Shown: positions 7,771-15,997 of the stretch, piece after piece
Layout: each line of letters starts with the position of its first letter
How positions within the stretch are numbered: the first letter of the stretch is position 1
Assembly (NCBI GenBank): GCA_937901525.1
Contig: CALDHX010000005.1
Location: 1-23,180, forward strand
Direction of reading: 5' to 3'
DNA: 23,180 bases
Source: an uncultured Bacteroidales bacterium
GTDB taxonomy: Bacteria > Bacteroidota > Bacteroidia > Bacteroidales > P3
Made by a program: the position numbers and the translations under genes
The notes under the pieces: model-generated
Seen by the model: the letters and a program-made list of their open reading frames with translations, nothing else
What the model was told of the DNA's origin: nothing
Databases searched by the model: none

Positions 7771-9147
7771 ATGAAACAAGATAAGGAATATCCAGCTACG
7801 CATTCTATGTCAACAGCTTGGTATATGGTTGATGACGAAGGAAATGTTGGAATAATGGAATATAATGAAAATGGACCTATTCCTTGGGACGTCCCTGGCG
7901 AAGAGTGTGTGAATAGTTTAGTTTTGGGTTTGGAAGGGCAATATGGGGAATTGGCATTACCATTTGATTTAACAGATGATCAGATATATGATTTATTAAA
8001 AGGACCATTTTCTTTTTCAGATATAGAAAACTTGTGGCACCCTGTAATTAAAATAGATTTAAATAAAAAAGAACGTTTCTTTGAGTTAGTTAATAATTCA
8101 AAGAAAAAACTATCTAACATATGTATTTCTGAAAAATTAGGTCTTTATAGTATTGATTCTAATGACGTGTTGCAAACTATAATAAACGAAGGAATTGTTT
8201 TAGAAGTTTATGAAGAACAAGACTATTATCTTGACGAAGATGATGAAGAAGAAACTTATGATAATTCGCCTTATTATTTGTATAGTCAACCTTATTATGA
8301 CGGAGATTTACAAAAAAGAGTTTTCGTACCAAAAAATCCTGTAAAAATCACTCAAATACCCGAAGAATTTAGAAAAAGAATACATCGTATCAAAGGCTCT
8401 TTTGATGATATAGAGACTATGCAAATTGCACAACATTATCCTTGTAATTTTTTCTTTGATGAACCTTCTTATTGTGCTTATGGATCAAAATATTATCTAA
8501 CAATATTGGAAGACGGTACAAAAGGGTTTGTAAAAACCGAGGAGTTACATTTTCCTTTCAAAGTTTTTTGTCCTGATAGTAATAATCCAAAATGTAACGG
8601 AATTTGTTGGAGTACATGTTATCAAAATAGTAGGGTGGTCATAGAGAACGAAAATCCTACAGTTCTTATTCTTGTGAGTCCTTATTGCAAATACGAAAAT
8701 TTGGATCTTAAAGAAGTAGATTTTATATCTAATAATATATGTGTTTTACCTTACATTTATGCTGTCCCTTGTATTAATAAACAGCAATTTTATAAACAAG
8801 AATCTGATATTTTAGAATTACTTACAACAGATTATATGCTTAAAGTATTCAAAACAGCAAAAGGTTATTTAGAAAAAATAATTGAATATCAGAATCCTCA
8901 TGTTATCATAACTTTTGACAATGCTTTTGATGTTCTTAATCAAACATACAAAATCAAAAATTGTAATATAGAAATCAATAATTCAGTATTTCCTATTTAT
9001 CAATCTAAAGAAATAAAACCGAACCGAGATAAAATAAAAACCTTAGCAAATCAAGAATATAGAGGGAAAACAAGTCCTTTGGTTATTTCGCAAGAGGAAA
9101 TGCAAGAATTGGAAAAGGAAAATATTGCTATTAAAATAAAGGACTGA
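7771..9147 (+). CDS. Uncharacterised Cys-containing protein coupled to a radical SAM enzyme
   Basis: The product is 458 residues with no signal peptide or membrane segment, so probably cytoplasmic. The N-terminus has YPATHSMSTAWYMVDDEGNVG (about residues 7-27), a pattern I associate from memory with widespread uncharacterised proteins; I cannot name a domain. A very acidic, Tyr-rich stretch spans about residues 148-180. A cysteine cluster, C267-x7-C275-x3-C279-x3-C283, could bind zinc or an iron-sulphur cluster. Further Cys residues occur in HYPCNFFF, PSYCAYG, SPYCKY and AVPCIN. The tail (residues 412-458) is Lys/Glu-rich and looks flexible. Its TGA shares one base with the ATG of the radical SAM gene, so the two are translationally coupled and probably work together, as partner or substrate. 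Function unknown. Confidence 0.8.
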   Translation: MKQDKEYPATHSMSTAWYMVDDEGNVGIMEYNENGPIPWDVPGEECVNSLVLGLEGQYGELALPFDLTDDQIYDLLKGPFSFSDIENLWHPVIKIDLNKKERFFELVNNSKKKLSNICISEKLGLYSIDSNDVLQTIINEGIVLEVYEEQDYYLDEDDEEETYDNSPYYLYSQPYYDGDLQKRVFVPKNPVKITQIPEEFRKRIHRIKGSFDDIETMQIAQHYPCNFFFDEPSYCAYGSKYYLTILEDGTKGFVKTEELHFPFKVFCPDSNNPKCNGICWSTCYQNSRVVIENENPTVLILVSPYCKYENLDLKEVDFISNNICVLPYIYAVPCINKQQFYKQESDILELLTTDYMLKVFKTAKGYLEKIIEYQNPHVIITFDNAFDVLNQTYKIKNCNIEINNSVFPIYQSKEIKPNRDKIKTLANQEYRGKTSPLVISQEEMQELEKENIAIKIKD

Positions 9148-9887
9148 TGATAGAGATAATTTCAATAGATTTAAGCAATTATTGTTCAAAGCAATGTCCT
9201 TTTTGTTACAATCATTCAAACAAAGAAGGCAATACAATTTGGCAACCAAAAGAGGTAATAGATTTCGCTATTGATTGTATAGAAAACGGAATAAAAGCAA
9301 TATCGTTAGGAGGTGGAGAACCATTTGAATATGATGGCGTTTTTGAAATTATCAAAGCCTTATATCCAAAATGTTATCTTAGTATTACAACAAATGGACT
9401 ACCATTGGAAAAGGCAGAAACGTGGGAGAAATTATTAAAACATCAACCCGATAAAATACATATAACAATTCATCAACCACAAGATGAAAACGAAATCAAA
9501 AGAGTAGAAAATCTTATTGTAAAACTATCAAAAACCAATATTAAACCGGGCGTAAACTTGTTAATTGGTGCAGATAAATTAAACGAAGCCAAGCAAGTAT
9601 ATGCAAGAATAAGTAGAGTTTTGAATCCAAGTCAAATAATACTTGTTCCACAACGTTATTCTAACCAACCAACACCAAAGGATTTATCTTTCGTTACTAA
9701 TGAAAAACCTTTTCAAGCACCATCTTGCATACTTGAATGTAAACCTCCAAAAGATTTTGTCTCAATATCGTGGGATAAAAAAGTGAATTTTTGTAGTTAT
9801 GCCTTAGAGAAACAAGAATTAAAAGCGCTTAATTATCAAGGTTTGATAGCGTCTCTCAATGCTGTAAATTGGACTCCTTGTTGTTAA
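9147..9887 (+). CDS. Small radical SAM enzyme, unknown substrate
   Basis: The 246 residues open almost directly with the radical SAM cluster motif C13-x3-C17-x2-C20 (CSKQCPFC), followed by the SAM-binding GGGEP near residue 56 and TTNG near residue 83. This is a compact core, a partial TIM barrel, with little N-terminal extension. The C-terminal part carries C194-x3-C198, C216 (VNFCSY) and a terminal C245-C246. That spacing resembles SPASM/twitch domains, which hold an extra iron-sulphur cluster, so a peptide or protein substrate is possible. The start codon overlaps the stop of the 458-residue partner gene. The stop is followed at once by a 21-bp phased array. Radical SAM membership is certain; the reaction is unknown. 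Confidence 0.88.
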   Translation: MIEIISIDLSNYCSKQCPFCYNHSNKEGNTIWQPKEVIDFAIDCIENGIKAISLGGGEPFEYDGVFEIIKALYPKCYLSITTNGLPLEKAETWEKLLKHQPDKIHITIHQPQDENEIKRVENLIVKLSKTNIKPGVNLLIGADKLNEAKQVYARISRVLNPSQIILVPQRYSNQPTPKDLSFVTNEKPFQAPSCILECKPPKDFVSISWDKKVNFCSYALEKQELKALNYQGLIASLNAVNWTPCC

Positions 9888-9888
9888 T

Positions 9889-9977
9889 CTTTGTTTCGCT
9901 AAATTATTTCTTTGTTTTATTTATTTTTTTCTTTGCTTTTTCAAATTTTTCCTTTGCTTTTTTGAAATTTTTCTTTG
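9889..9977. repeat. 21-bp phased CTTTG T-tract array (array 2)
   Basis: CTTTG starts at 9889, 9910, 9931, 9952 and 9973, five exact 21-bp steps. The best units read CTTTGCTTTTTCAAATTTTT. The array begins one base after the stop of the radical SAM gene and fills the convergent gap up to the end of the ABC permease gene. T-tract centres fall about every 10-11 bp. Confidence 0.85.
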
Positions 9978-9988
9978 CTTTTTTTGAG

Positions 9989-10014
9989 GGGTATTTTGTT
10001 TACCCTTGTTTTTT
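9989..10014 (+). terminator. Hairpin with T-rich tail at a convergent gene end
   Basis: GGGTA (9989-9993) pairs with TACCC (10001-10005), followed by a T-rich tail to 10014. It could end plus-strand transcripts of the radical SAM cassette. The hairpin overlaps the stop codon of the minus-strand permease gene. The short stem makes this tentative. Confidence 0.35.
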
Positions 10015-11103
10015 GTAGGTTTTGGCGGCTAAAAGGTTGAATGCCACTGCAAAAATCCCTAAGGCAAGAAAGTTATACCATAAATCCATAAAGCCACTGC
10101 TTTTTAGATACACTCCACGCATTATATCAATAAAATATCTTGGGGGAAGAATGATTGTGGCGTATTGAGCCCATTTTGGCATTGAGGAGATTGGGGTGAG
10201 TAGTCCGCTAAGTAGCATAAAGGTTAAGAGAAAGAAAAACATTACAAACATTGTTTGTTGAATGTTGTCGGATTTATTGGCTATCATTACGCCAAATCCG
10301 GAGAATACAAGTATGAATAAAATTGATGCAAGATAGATATAGCCTATTGAACCTACGGGGGCGAGTCCGTAAATCAACCAAGTGATAAGCATTGCAATGG
10401 AAATAACGAATAATCCTATTAACCAAAAAGGTATTAACTTTGCAAGGGTAAAGGTAAAACGATTGATTGGTGTAACGTTTATTTGTTCTATTGTTCCATT
10501 TTCTTTTTCTATGACTATGTTTACCGCAGAAAGAAATCCACAAATCACAATCAATAAGATTATCATTAAGGCAGGTATCATCAAATACTTGTAGTTAAGT
10601 GTTTCGTTGTAGAAATTCTTGATTGTAACAAGTTCTGAGTGTGTGAATAAGCCTTTTTCTTGGTTTTGTTTTGAGATTGAACTAATTATTGTTTGCACAA
10701 GGTATTGACTTCCCAAAGAGCCTTTTGTTGCGTTCACTGCATTTGCTGATATGTTTATCTTTTCGGGTGTGGAGTTTGTTAGATTGCGTTCAAAGTTCTC
10801 CGGAATGCAAAGGATAATATCTGTTTTCAATTCTTCTAACATAGCTTTTGCTTCGTTGTATGAGGAAGCGGGAGAGGTGAGTGTGAAGTATTCCGATGCG
10901 TTTACATCACTTGTTATTCTTCGAGAAAGAGAGGAGTTGTCTTTATCTACAATGGTAACGCAAACATTTCTTATGTCCATTGTAGTAACCCAAGGCATAA
11001 CAAGCATTACTAAAATGGGAAACATTATAATTAGTTTCTTTATGAAAGGGTCTCGTTTTATTTGTATAAATTCCTTTTGTAAAAGTATGAATAATTGTTT
11101 CAT
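10000..11103 (-). CDS. ABC-2 type export permease, YbhR-like
   Basis: Membrane subunit of an ABC exporter, 367 residues. One membrane segment lies at about residues 24-42 (LIIMFPILVMLVMPWV), then a long extracytoplasmic domain to about residue 170, then five hydrophobic segments to the C-terminus. That is the ABC-2 layout of the YbhR/YbhS and YhhJ families. The motif IEKENGTIEQINVTP (about residues 197-211) is the typical coupling region after the second membrane segment. It is the last gene of a six-gene operon, 6 bp after the other permease, with which it should form a heterodimeric channel. In the same frame, the 31 codons after its TAA remain open and encode lysine-rich heptads (see findings). 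Confidence 0.88.
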   Translation of the reverse strand: MKQLFILLQKEFIQIKRDPFIKKLIIMFPILVMLVMPWVTTMDIRNVCVTIVDKDNSSLSRRITSDVNASEYFTLTSPASSYNEAKAMLEELKTDIILCIPENFERNLTNSTPEKINISANAVNATKGSLGSQYLVQTIISSISKQNQEKGLFTHSELVTIKNFYNETLNYKYLMIPALMIILLIVICGFLSAVNIVIEKENGTIEQINVTPINRFTFTLAKLIPFWLIGLFVISIAMLITWLIYGLAPVGSIGYIYLASILFILVFSGFGVMIANKSDNIQQTMFVMFFFLLTFMLLSGLLTPISSMPKWAQYATIILPPRYFIDIMRGVYLKSSGFMDLWYNFLALGIFAVAFNLLAAKTYKKQG

Positions 11104-11109
11104 TATATT

Positions 11110-12162
11110 TTAATCAAGTTTGTCATTAAATTTCTTTAAAGCAACAAATACTAAAACCACAGTCATAAGAATTAGTATAAGGATTTCTTTTATCACTGCT
11201 GTGATTGGCAATCCCATAATCATTAGTTTTCTTATTGCTTCAATATACCATTTTGCAGGAATGATATATGGCACAGGTTGAAGTATGTTTGGTAGGTTTT
11301 CAATAGGGAATATCATACCCGAAAGCATAAGAATAGGCATCATCATCACCATTGCAGAGATTAAAAGTGCCATTACTTGTGAGGAGGATATGGTAGAGAC
11401 CAACAATCCTAAGGATAAAGAAAGTACAAGATAGATTAGGGAAATGAAGATAATGCTTAATAAACTACCACTTAAAGGTACATTAAGTAAAAATCTTGAA
11501 ACTAATAGGATAGATGTGAGATTTATGCAAGAGATTACAAAGTAGGGAATCATTTTTGCAAGAATGATTTTGATAGGTCTTACAGGCGAAACAAGTAATA
11601 CTTCCATTGTTCCGCTTTCTTTTTCTCTTACAATTGCAACAGAGGTCATCATTGCACAAATCAAAATAAATATCAATCCCATAATGCCGGGTACGAAATT
11701 GTAAGCCGATTTCATTTGAGGGTTGTAAAGTAAATGTAGATTGAAAAGTTCTTGCGAGGAGAGGCTTTCTTCACTCATCACGCTTTGTAAATAAATGCTT
11801 CCCGACATAGCTGTATTGGTGTTTGAGGCATCAAAAAGGAATTGCATTTTTCCATCTTTGTCAAAAACAACAACTGCATCTGCTTTTGAACTGCGAAGCA
11901 TAGTTTCGGCTTGATGTTGATTGACAAAACCTACAAATGTAAAATGAGGATTAGATGATAATTTCTCTATTTTTTGTCTTATATCCTCAGAATGTTTTTC
12001 AACCGATACTGCAACATTTAAGTTGTTTAATTCGGTAGATATTGCAAAACCAAAAAGTATCATAAGGACAATAGGTATCAAAAGCACAATCATCATTGTC
12101 CTTTTATCGCGTAGGATATGTAAAGCTTCTTTTTTTACAAATGATAAAAAGTTTGTCTTCAT
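11110..12162 (-). CDS. ABC-2 type export permease, YbhS-like
   Basis: Second membrane subunit of the exporter. The frame is open from an ATG at 12228 inside the upstream ATPase gene, but the ATG at 12162 (MKTNFLSFVKKEALHILRDK) is preceded by GAGGAGAA and begins the normal family N-terminus, so 350 residues are called. It has the same layout as its neighbour: one N-terminal segment (MIVLLIPIVLMILFGFAI), an extracytoplasmic domain, the coupling motif VREKESGTMEVLLVSPVRP, and five C-terminal segments. It corresponds to YbhS of E. coli. The start lies 4 bases after the ATPase stop, so translation is probably coupled. Confidence 0.88.
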   Translation of the reverse strand: MKTNFLSFVKKEALHILRDKRTMMIVLLIPIVLMILFGFAISTELNNLNVAVSVEKHSEDIRQKIEKLSSNPHFTFVGFVNQHQAETMLRSSKADAVVVFDKDGKMQFLFDASNTNTAMSGSIYLQSVMSEESLSSQELFNLHLLYNPQMKSAYNFVPGIMGLIFILICAMMTSVAIVREKESGTMEVLLVSPVRPIKIILAKMIPYFVISCINLTSILLVSRFLLNVPLSGSLLSIIFISLIYLVLSLSLGLLVSTISSSQVMALLISAMVMMMPILMLSGMIFPIENLPNILQPVPYIIPAKWYIEAIRKLMIMGLPITAVIKEILILILMTVVLVFVALKKFNDKLD

Positions 12163-12166
12163 TGTT

Positions 12167-12907
12167 TTATTCTCCTCTTTTTGCCTCTCTTGCAAGTCGT
12201 CTGAAAACCTCGTCCATAGACTCTGCATTATAAAGTTTCTTTAAATTAGAAGGTGTATCCAATGCTCTTATTTGCCCATCTACCATAATCGATACACGAG
12301 AGCAATATTCTGCCTCGTCCATATAGTGTGTTGTAATAAAGATTGTAGTTCCTTCATTAGAGGCTTGATAAATCATTTCCCAAAATTGTCTTCTTGTAAT
12401 AGGGTCAACTCCACCTGTTGGCTCGTCTAAAAACACTATCTTGGGTTTATGTATTGTTGCAATAGCGAAAGAAAGTTTTTGTTTCCAACCAAGTGGGAGC
12501 GAGGCTACAAGAGTGTTGCGTTCTTTCTCAAAATCGAGTTGTTTAAATATGTTTTCTGCTCTTGATTTAGTTTCTTGCTTGCTTAGACCATAAATTCCTG
12601 CAAACAATCTTATGTTTTCCCAAACCGTAAGATTGTTATAAAGAGAAAATCTTTGGCTCATATATCCTATATGTCGCTTTATTTCTTCGCTTTGTTTCAT
12701 TATGTCAAATCCTGCAACCGTTCCACTTCCGCAACTTGGGAAACTAAGCCCACAAAGCATTCTCATAGCGGTTGTTTTTCCTGCTCCGTTTGCACCAAGA
12801 AAGCCAAATATTTCTCCTTTTCTTACCTCAAAACTAATTTTATCAACTGCCGTAAAATCACCAAATACCTTGCTTATTTCTTTTACTGAAATTACAACCT
12901 CTTTCAT
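12167..12907 (-). CDS. ABC transporter ATPase (second of a split pair)
   Basis: Nucleotide-binding subunit of the exporter, 246 residues. Walker A is G38-ANGAGKTT46, the Q-loop Gln is Q85 (MSQRF), Walker B ends in D161-E162 (IVFLDEP) and the H-loop His is H194 (TTHYMDEA). The signature is not LSGGQ but LPLGWKQ (residues 137-143), a variant known in the second half of YbhF-type ATPases. Its ATG overlaps the end of the previous ATPase gene by 4 bases (ATGA). It corresponds to the C-terminal half of E. coli YbhF, encoded here as a separate protein. Confidence 0.92.
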   Translation of the reverse strand: MKEVVISVKEISKVFGDFTAVDKISFEVRKGEIFGFLGANGAGKTTAMRMLCGLSFPSCGSGTVAGFDIMKQSEEIKRHIGYMSQRFSLYNNLTVWENIRLFAGIYGLSKQETKSRAENIFKQLDFEKERNTLVASLPLGWKQKLSFAIATIHKPKIVFLDEPTGGVDPITRRQFWEMIYQASNEGTTIFITTHYMDEAEYCSRVSIMVDGQIRALDTPSNLKKLYNAESMDEVFRRLAREAKRGE

Positions 12908-13803
12908 CGCTTCATAAGTTTTATAAACATATCCTCAATGCTTGGAGATGTTTTTTGAATTTGTAAATTCTTTATTTGGCTAAGCTCTTTTATGAAAACA
13001 TCTTTCTCAAAATCCTTTTCCACAACAAGATGATGACTTTCGCCAAAAGGATAACATTCTTTTACGCCCTCAACCTTGCGTGCCAAAGTAAGCAATTCAA
13101 ACATATTATCTGCATTTATTGCATATAAATCCTCCTTGTAGTTATCTACTATGTTTTTTGGTGTATTTGTAGTTAAGATTTTCCCTTCATTGCAAAGTGC
13201 AATACGCTCACACCTTGATGCTTCGTCCATATATGGAGTTGAAACAAGTATTGTAATTCCTTTTGCTTTGAGCTCAGAGAGCATATCCCAAAACTCGCTT
13301 CTTGAAACTGCATCAACTCCCGTTGTAGGCTCGTCTAAAAACAATACTTTTGGGTAATGAATAAGCGCGCAAGAGAGTGCGAGTTTTTGTTTCATACCTC
13401 CTGAAAGTTTTCCTGCACGGCGATTTTTAAAAGGTTCTATTTGTTTGTAAATAGGCTCAATAAGGCTATAAGAATCCTTGATTTTAGTGTTGAAAAGTGC
13501 TGCAAAAAATTCAAGATTTTCCTCAACCGACAAATCTTGATAAAGAGAAAATCTGCCAGGCATATAACCTACACATTTTCTTATTTCCAAATAATCTTTT
13601 TCAACGTCAAATCCATTTACTCTTGCTTTGCCTGCATCGGCTGTGATAAGGGTTGTAAGTATTCTAAAAAGAGTTGTCTTTCCTGCTCCGTCAGGTCCAA
13701 TAAGCCCAAAGCATTCTCCTTGTTTTATCTCCAAGTAAACATTATCTAAGGCTTTGACTTTGCCAAATTGTTTTGAAATATTTTCTATCTCTATTGCGTT
13801 CAT
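12904..13803 (-). CDS. ABC transporter ATPase (first of a split pair), degenerate Q- and H-loops
   Basis: Nucleotide-binding subunit of 299 residues, longer than its partner by a C-terminal domain (about residues 225-299). Walker A is G36-PDGAGKTT44, the signature is the canonical L133-SGGMKQ139 and Walker B ends D157-E158. Two residues that normally contact or sense ATP are changed: the Q-loop has G83 (MPGRF) and the H-loop has P190 (STPYMDEA, where THYMDEA is usual). The partner ATPase has the opposite pattern: intact Q- and H-loops but an altered signature. A heterodimer would therefore have one complete and one degenerate site. It corresponds to the N-terminal half of YbhF. It starts one base after the HlyD gene stop. 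Confidence 0.92.
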   Translation of the reverse strand: MNAIEIENISKQFGKVKALDNVYLEIKQGECFGLIGPDGAGKTTLFRILTTLITADAGKARVNGFDVEKDYLEIRKCVGYMPGRFSLYQDLSVEENLEFFAALFNTKIKDSYSLIEPIYKQIEPFKNRRAGKLSGGMKQKLALSCALIHYPKVLFLDEPTTGVDAVSRSEFWDMLSELKAKGITILVSTPYMDEASRCERIALCNEGKILTTNTPKNIVDNYKEDLYAINADNMFELLTLARKVEGVKECYPFGESHHLVVEKDFEKDVFIKELSQIKNLQIQKTSPSIEDMFIKLMKR

Positions 13804-13804
13804 C

Positions 13805-14689
13805 TTACAAAATTACTTCGCCCGAAAGTCCTAATTTTAAGCGTCCATCGTTCTTAACTGCAATTTTAACGGCATAAACAAGGTTTGCTCTCGAATTTGC
13901 TGTCTGTATGCTTTTTGGAGTAAATTCCGATTGAGGTGAAATCCAACTTATTTTTCCTTCATATTCATATCGCTCTTCTGCTCCAAAGTCTGCAATTACT
14001 TTTACTTTGTTTCCCACTTTAATTTTTGGCAGTTGCTCGCTTGTAAAATAGGCTCTTAGATAAATATTTTCAAGGTCTGCTATCTTTAAAAGAGGTTTGC
14101 CCCCAACGGCTATTTCTCCTTCTTGTGCATATTTTACAAGTATTGTTCCATTGATTGGAGAGGTGATTTTGCATTTTGAAATCCTATTTTCTAATGATGC
14201 TATTTGAGCTTCAAGAGCAAGAGCGTTTTCGTTGATTGAAGTAGTGTTTTTGTTAAGTGTTGAAAGGGTTGCAGAAAGTTGTGTTTCTAAAATCTTTATT
14301 TGAGCCTCTATGTCCTCATATTGTTTTTTGGTTGCAGCATTGTCTTTCAACATATTTCCTACTCTCTTTAATTCGCTTTTTTGTTTAGCGATTTGTTCCT
14401 GTAAAGAGGCTACTTGTTTTTGAGTATCGGGACGTGAGGCAAGTAAGGCAGAGAGTTGTGCAGAGAGTTGTTTGCGTTGAAAATGCAATTGCATTGTATC
14501 GATTTGTCCAAGTGTTTCATCGGCTTTAATCTCTGAGCCTTCATCGGCTTGGAAACTAATGATTTTTCCATTGGCTTCGGAAGATATTGTTATTTCTCTT
14601 GCTTCAAATGTACCTTGTGCGTCAAATTTATCAGTCTTGTTGCAAGCCACTAAACTTAATGCTGCTATGATATAAATAATCTTTTTCAT
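13805..14689 (-). CDS. HlyD-family membrane fusion lipoprotein, YbhG-like
   Basis: Periplasmic adaptor linking the inner-membrane ABC exporter to the outer-membrane channel, 294 residues. The N-terminus MKKIIYIIAALSLVAC ends in a lipobox with C16, so it is predicted to be a lipoprotein. A first lipoyl half (about residues 35-65, SFQADEGSEIKADETLGQID) leads into a long coiled-coil hairpin at about residues 70-165, rich in Gln, Lys and Leu. The second lipoyl half (ITSPINGTILVKYAQEGE) and a beta-barrel domain follow. Five bases separate it from the TolC gene stop upstream and one base from the ATPase downstream, so it belongs to the same operon. Confidence 0.9.
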   Translation of the reverse strand: MKKIIYIIAALSLVACNKTDKFDAQGTFEAREITISSEANGKIISFQADEGSEIKADETLGQIDTMQLHFQRKQLSAQLSALLASRPDTQKQVASLQEQIAKQKSELKRVGNMLKDNAATKKQYEDIEAQIKILETQLSATLSTLNKNTTSINENALALEAQIASLENRISKCKITSPINGTILVKYAQEGEIAVGGKPLLKIADLENIYLRAYFTSEQLPKIKVGNKVKVIADFGAEERYEYEGKISWISPQSEFTPKSIQTANSRANLVYAVKIAVKNDGRLKLGLSGEVIL

Positions 14690-14694
14690 AATTC

Positions 14695-15969
14695 TTATTG
14701 ATTAAGGGTTTGTTTTATTTTATAAATGTTTTGTAATAATTCTATTTCGTGTTGGCTGCGGTTGATAAGACTTGAAGCCTCTTGGTTAATCTTTTCTAAA
14801 AGCTCTGTTGCATCTATCAATCCGTTTTCCATCTTCGACTCTGCCGCAATGCGTATTGAACGGCGTAAGTCTATGATTTTTTCATCTTCAATTAAGGCTT
14901 GTTTTAAGCGTTCTATCTCCGAATTGTTTTGAGAGAGTTGCAAATTTGTGTTAAAAAGGAAAACATCTTTTTGAAGTTCTATTTGTCTTTCTGCTATCAA
15001 GATTTTGTTAAGATTGTTCTTCTTTGTGTAAAATCCTCCTAAGTTCCAACTCATTCTAATGCCTGCTATGGCGTTTAAATCAGGGTTGTTTTCCATCATT
15101 GACTTAAACATATCTAACCCTGGATAGCCATAATAAACTTGTCCAAACAAAGAAAAATGTGGCATTAAAGATGAATTTATAAGCTTGCGTTGAGAAGAAA
15201 GTTTTTCTTTTTGTAGCTCAAAGAGTTGAAGCTCTGCACGGTTTGAAGTTTGATTTGCAATTTGTGGCATCGCAGGGCGTTGTAATTTTTCATCTTTTAG
15301 GCTTTGCCCAATAAAGATTTCAAGCATTTGTCTATACGATTTAAGAGATGATTTTACTTGTTCAAGATTTTGTTTCGCTGTTAAAACCTCTACTTCTATC
15401 GCATCAACATCGGATTGCATTGCTATATCATTCTTTTGATATACTTTTATGCGACTAAGATTGCTTTCTAAAACCTCAATCAAGTTTTCTGTTTGAGACT
15501 TTCTTTCTTCTAAAAGTAATACTCCAAAGTAAATATCATTAACCCTTGATTGTAAGTTGTATAAAGCAATTTCATTTTGTTTTCTTTCAGTCTTTGCATC
15601 AGCCTTTGCTATATCAAGATTTGCTTTTGTATAGCCTCCGTCCCAAATAGTTTGATTTACATCTATTGCGGCTTTGTATTGTAGTTTGTCAATCCCAAGC
15701 ATATCTATTCCATTCATAGCAAGAAAAGCATTAAAGACTTCGGGATAGGTAGGGCTTGCCGATTGATAAGTTGCTTGTGCAGAAATGTTGATTTGAGGAG
15801 CCCATGCCATAAGAGCATTCTTTATGTTATATTGCTCGCTTTTGTCAATCAATTCATAACGTTTTATTTCGGGATAGTTTTCCTTTGCAAGCCTATGACA
15901 TTCTTCAAGAGTTTGACTATGAAGTTGCAGACCGAGCAAAACAAAACCTAAGGTGATTATTTTTTTCAT
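14695..15969 (-). CDS. TolC-like outer membrane efflux channel
   Basis: Outer-membrane factor of a tripartite exporter, 424 residues, with signal peptide MKKIITLGFVLLGLQLHSQ. Two repeated halves of long amphipathic helices with heptad patterns, ending in a Gln-rich helix, are typical of the OEP family. The strand-like segments ITVSAQATYQS-type near residue 63 and SLFGQVYYGYPG near residue 272 fit the beta-barrel parts of each half. It is the first gene of the operon, downstream of a good TTTG-N19-TAAATTTG promoter and a palindrome. Drug, dye or bile-component efflux is plausible by analogy with YbhGFSR, but the substrate is not shown. Confidence 0.88.
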   Translation of the reverse strand: MKKIITLGFVLLGLQLHSQTLEECHRLAKENYPEIKRYELIDKSEQYNIKNALMAWAPQINISAQATYQSASPTYPEVFNAFLAMNGIDMLGIDKLQYKAAIDVNQTIWDGGYTKANLDIAKADAKTERKQNEIALYNLQSRVNDIYFGVLLLEERKSQTENLIEVLESNLSRIKVYQKNDIAMQSDVDAIEVEVLTAKQNLEQVKSSLKSYRQMLEIFIGQSLKDEKLQRPAMPQIANQTSNRAELQLFELQKEKLSSQRKLINSSLMPHFSLFGQVYYGYPGLDMFKSMMENNPDLNAIAGIRMSWNLGGFYTKKNNLNKILIAERQIELQKDVFLFNTNLQLSQNNSEIERLKQALIEDEKIIDLRRSIRIAAESKMENGLIDATELLEKINQEASSLINRSQHEIELLQNIYKIKQTLNQ

Positions 15970-15997
15970 AAGAATTATAAATTTTTTTAGGTAAAAA

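Noticed and set aside
12163..12228. Longer start of the YbhS-like permease inside the ATPase gene
   Set aside because: The added residues are hydrophilic and out of keeping with the family, while the ATG at 12162 has a good ribosome site.
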